64,000 nt of DNA from positions 14,599,501-14,663,500 of the forward strand of contig NC_073356.2 of NCBI RefSeq assembly GCF_027580225.2, written 5' to 3'. Both the position numbers and the translations under genes were made by a program. The notes under the pieces were generated by a model, which ran no database searches, had not been told where the DNA came from, and worked only from the letters and a program-made list of their open reading frames with translations. Origin of the DNA: Misgurnus anguillicaudatus. Taxonomy: Eukaryota > Chordata > Actinopteri > Cypriniformes > Cobitidae. Positions 61,051 through 64,000 of the stretch are shown here, one piece after another. The stretch's first letter is position 1; every line of letters starts with the position of its first letter.

Positions 61051-61167
61051 ACGTGTTAAAAATACGTGTTAACACGCACTACGTGTTAACGCGTAAATCA
61101 CGTGTTAACGCGCACTACGTGTTAACGCGTAAGTGCGTGTTAACACGTAAATCACGTGTTAACGCGT
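61051..61167. repeat. tandem ACGTGTTAACGCGT repeat
   Basis: Six GTTAAC palindromes at 61068, 61085, 61104, 61121, 61139 and 61158 (spacing 17-19 bp), each in a CGTGTTAACACG or CGTGTTAACGCG context, so unit and array have dyad symmetry. The overlapping 63-codon frame (RVNAHYVLTRKS repeated) is a by-product. Confidence 0.9.
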
Positions 61168-61199
61168 TAGAAATCATGGACATGGAGTTTTACCACCAT

Positions 61200-62817
61200 C
61201 TAGTGGTGTGGCGAATCTGACCTAAATACACAGAACGGACAGATAGATAGGATTGTAAATTGAAGTATTTTATCCTAAATATATATTTTTAAAAGTAATT
61301 AACAGTGAATAATGATCATAAATAGTTTACAGCTTGGACTATATATAATAATTATAGTATCATTTAATTTTGTTATAAATAATTTTGTTAGCTTTGAGAA
61401 TTAGGCAATGGTCCCAATTTCTATTTCCTTTGTGTCTAATGTCTTGTTCTTTTAGCACCTGCCTATAGAAATAATTATATTCTTAAAAATAGAGGTGTTA
61501 AATGATGACACAGTAGTGTTACACAATTCTCATAAACAGTAGAGGATGGTTAATATTGCAAGAAAAAAACTTTACTTTAATTACTACTTAACCACAGGTA
61601 ATCTAATTGTTAATAACAATTGGTTAATATCAAGATTATGAAAGTAAATGGAATGTATGCTCAAGCAGATGGTACATCTGCATCATTTTTGAACACACAC
61701 ACACATTATGATGTTCTACGTATGAAGTCTTTGGACTACCTGCCATCATGATCTGATTGCACTTAAAGCTAGTTCAACTAGTTTATAAATGCCTTATAAA
61801 ATTTGTTTTTCACTAGTGTCATACACATATTCTTAATAATACAGTATAGCAATACCACACTATATAATTACAACCAATTTAGCATATGAACAACAGATGG
61901 AACTCTATATGTATGGCCTAATGGGAGAACATCAATGTCATTGTATAGAGCAGTTAGGCTTTAAAACATGCTTTTTGAGTTTAATTAATAATCTTATTTT
62001 GTCTGAAGGAGGCTCTCTACTACAAACCTTTTAAGCTTTTTTTTTACTTTTTGGCACGCGTTGCCTCAGACAAAGTTTCCATATCAGAAAGTATGTGTCA
62101 TAGATCAATCTGAGGCTTCCAATGGATTAGTCACGCTCAGACTGTTTCTTTGTCATAGTAACTAGAACTACTCTGCAGCAGATACTAGAACAATTATGCA
62201 AATGTAATAAACTTTTGCTTTTTTTCTGTGTATTTTATGATCTATAAGACACTTTGGATGAATGTATATGCTAAATGAATAAATGCATATGTGATGACTG
62301 GAAAAAAAGAAGAATGGCAATAAAACACATGTCTATAGCTTTGATTGGAATAAAAAAAAAGTGCTTTCTTGTTTTCACCTTTAGCACCTTTTAACTCCAA
62401 GCAGATATGAGACAGATAGGCTACTCACTACAGGGGGCTGCAAGAATAAAACAAAATATTTATTTTTGATTATGCCCTCAATAATCATGATAATTAATGT
62501 TGATTAATAAACTACATTAAAATGCTTAATTGCATTTTTATAGGTAATTCATTTTATAGGCTAAAACGTTTGAATGGTTTTTGCTTGCTTACTAATTTAA
62601 GACATCACACTAACTTTCTGAGTGACATGGAAACAAAAGGTTTTTCAAACTTGGACTAAATTGTATAGAAATTGGCTACACTGCACAATAAAAATCCCTT
62701 TATAATGGATGACGTGGGGATTACTTGGCCCGTCTGAGTCTGACCTTTGGATTATAATCAGTACAATCAATGTACAGTAGAGAACACAGCAAAATTGTAT
62801 TGGGAGCAATTTAGGGG
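61200..62817. other. gene-free AT-rich stretch
   Basis: Only a SINE-tail fragment at 62237-62295 (GACACTTTGGATGAATG, GCTAAATGAATAAATGC) is recognisable. No exon or RNA gene was found. Confidence 0.45.
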
Positions 62818-63036
62818 CGGTTTCCCGGACAGGGATTAGACTAGTCCTAGACTAAAATAAATGTAAGAGCTGTACAAACTAAAAAAAAAAAATGCATTGA
62901 CATATCTTAAAATACATCAGTGCTCTTTGTTTTGCCTTAAAATGCACACAAGTAATGTTTTTAGTAAGGTATGTTTGTTTATTCTTTCCTAATTAGGCTT
63001 AATCTTGGTTTAAGAAAACCCCTGTCCGGGAAAACA
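62818..63036. repeat. foldback repeat with CGGTTTCCCGGACAGGG ends
   Basis: The left end CGGTTTCCCGGACAGGG mirrors the right end CCCTGTCCGGGAAAAC, with inner AGACTAGTCCTAGAC. It is a dispersed fish repeat without coding capacity. Confidence 0.7.
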
Positions 63037-63164
63037 CCACTTTGTTTGTCATTTAGTGTTTTGCGTTCATATTCTTAACTTTGGACATAGATTTATTAAT
63101 ATATTATTAAAATGATAAGATCATTAATGCATTGTCATTAATTTTTAAACACTGACGGGACTCT

Positions 63165-64000
63165 AATTAGTTATGAAAAATTTAGTCAAGAAAACAGTAT
63201 TAATATTACTCAAAGAGTTTTTCTAAGAATAATTAAGGGTATTTCCCCTAAACTTCTACAGCTTATCAGATCATCCTTACAATACTCTCCTTTAAGGGAA
63301 GACATTCCTCGAATAATGATAGATGGTATTGACTTGTTAGATAAAAATGCAATAATATTCATATCAGAAGAACATTACTCTCTATAAGTAGTATTTCTCC
63401 TAAAGCAGTGTCTTCATGGAAACGGTTATATCCTTCGGTATCTTTATCTAACATATGGTCTATTCATAATAAGTTTGTGATACCAAATAAAGTCAAAGAA
63501 ATCCACATTAAAATCCTTCATATTTTTTACCCCTGCAACTTATTTTTATCTAAATTTATGGATATTCACCTTTTTGTGGTTCTGAAAATGAATCAGTGAT
63601 TCATTTGTTTGTTAAATGTCCCTTTACAACACCATTTTGGAATGAAATTTCAAGATTGATTTTTACATCCTTTAATAATCTTATTGACTTCACTGAAGAA
63701 ATGGTCCTGTTTTTGTCATGTAATACTGGTTCTGTTCCTTTAAACAATACTATTAATATCCTGTGCTTGCTTGGAAAAGGTCATATTCATAAGTGTAAAG
63801 TTACAGCCTCAAAACCTAATTTTATTGCATTTTGCTCAGAATTAAAAGGTTTAACTGAATCTCTTTGTAAATTAAAGAATAACAAAAAAGCAGTTAAATC
63901 ATACCAGATATTAAATAAGGTTTTGAATTCACATGTAAGATATGATATTTAGATGAACTTTCCTACCCCCTACTTGAGTAAAAATATAACAATTATTTTA
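63165..64000 (+). pseudogene. LINE (L1/Tx1-like) ORF2 C-terminus, decayed, runs off the right edge
   Basis: Reading across frames at 63540-63700 gives FCGSENESVIHLFVKCPF followed by TPFWNE. This is the Cys-Cys-His-Cys knuckle (zf-RVT) found after the reverse transcriptase in L1-type elements. Upstream, WSIHNKF and HIKILHIFYPCN fit the region before it. A frameshift separates the 63408-63599 frame from the 63596-63952 frame, and no reverse transcriptase motif is present, so the copy is 5'-truncated and dead. The 3' end lies near or past the window edge. Confidence 0.75.

Noticed and set aside
63408..63952. Host protein gene at the right edge
   Set aside because: The zinc-knuckle pattern and WSIHNKF-like segments match the LINE ORF2 C-terminus, and the frame is broken.

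Overview
This window is vertebrate nuclear DNA, almost certainly from a ray-finned fish and probably a cyprinid-type teleost. It is AT-rich, its genes are split by GT-AG introns, it is densely packed with short inverted-repeat DNA transposons, and it carries Tc1 elements and tRNA-derived SINEs of the kind seen in fish. The species cannot be fixed from the sequence alone. Almost none of the open reading frames longer than 60 codons are genes. The real coding content is four split genes, whose exons I joined by hand from splice signals and reading phase.

Layout, left to right: (1) thbs3 (thrombospondin-3), minus strand, first four coding exons at 855-5233; the rest lies beyond base 1. (2) mtx1 (metaxin-1), minus strand, eight exons at 7937-20264, complete (319 aa). 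(3) txnip (thioredoxin-interacting protein), plus strand, six exons at 21883-23698, complete (401 aa). Its promoter has a ChoRE-like double E-box, CCAAT boxes and a TATA box. (4) A 31-kb gene-free stretch (24.7-55.6 kb) filled largely with nested transposons. (5) polr3gl (RNA polymerase III subunit GL), minus strand, seven coding exons at 55628-58634 (219 aa), plus a likely non-coding first exon near 59.02-59.1 kb. (6) A gene-free right end with repeats and a decayed LINE that runs off the window.

The four genes do not form a pathway. Their order is conserved synteny with human 1q21-q22, where THBS3 neighbours MTX1 and TXNIP neighbours POLR3GL in convergent orientation, as here. The thbs3-mtx1 pair is head-to-tail here, whereas the human genes are divergent and share a promoter region.

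The main points for a second look are: a polr3gl intron whose donor reads AT instead of GT, with an in-frame GTAAGA donor 45 bases upstream; the txnip ChoRE/CCAAT/TATA promoter and its upstream ORFs; an LPTY replacing the distal PPxY of TXNIP; Russian-doll transposon nests at 33.9-35.5, 37.1-37.7, 39.9-43.3 and 48.6-50.9 kb; a set of MITEs inserted at TTAA; hAT-type elements with intact 8-bp target duplications; and a 67-nt pre-miRNA-like hairpin at 36.6 kb. I found no convincing new multi-gene system.
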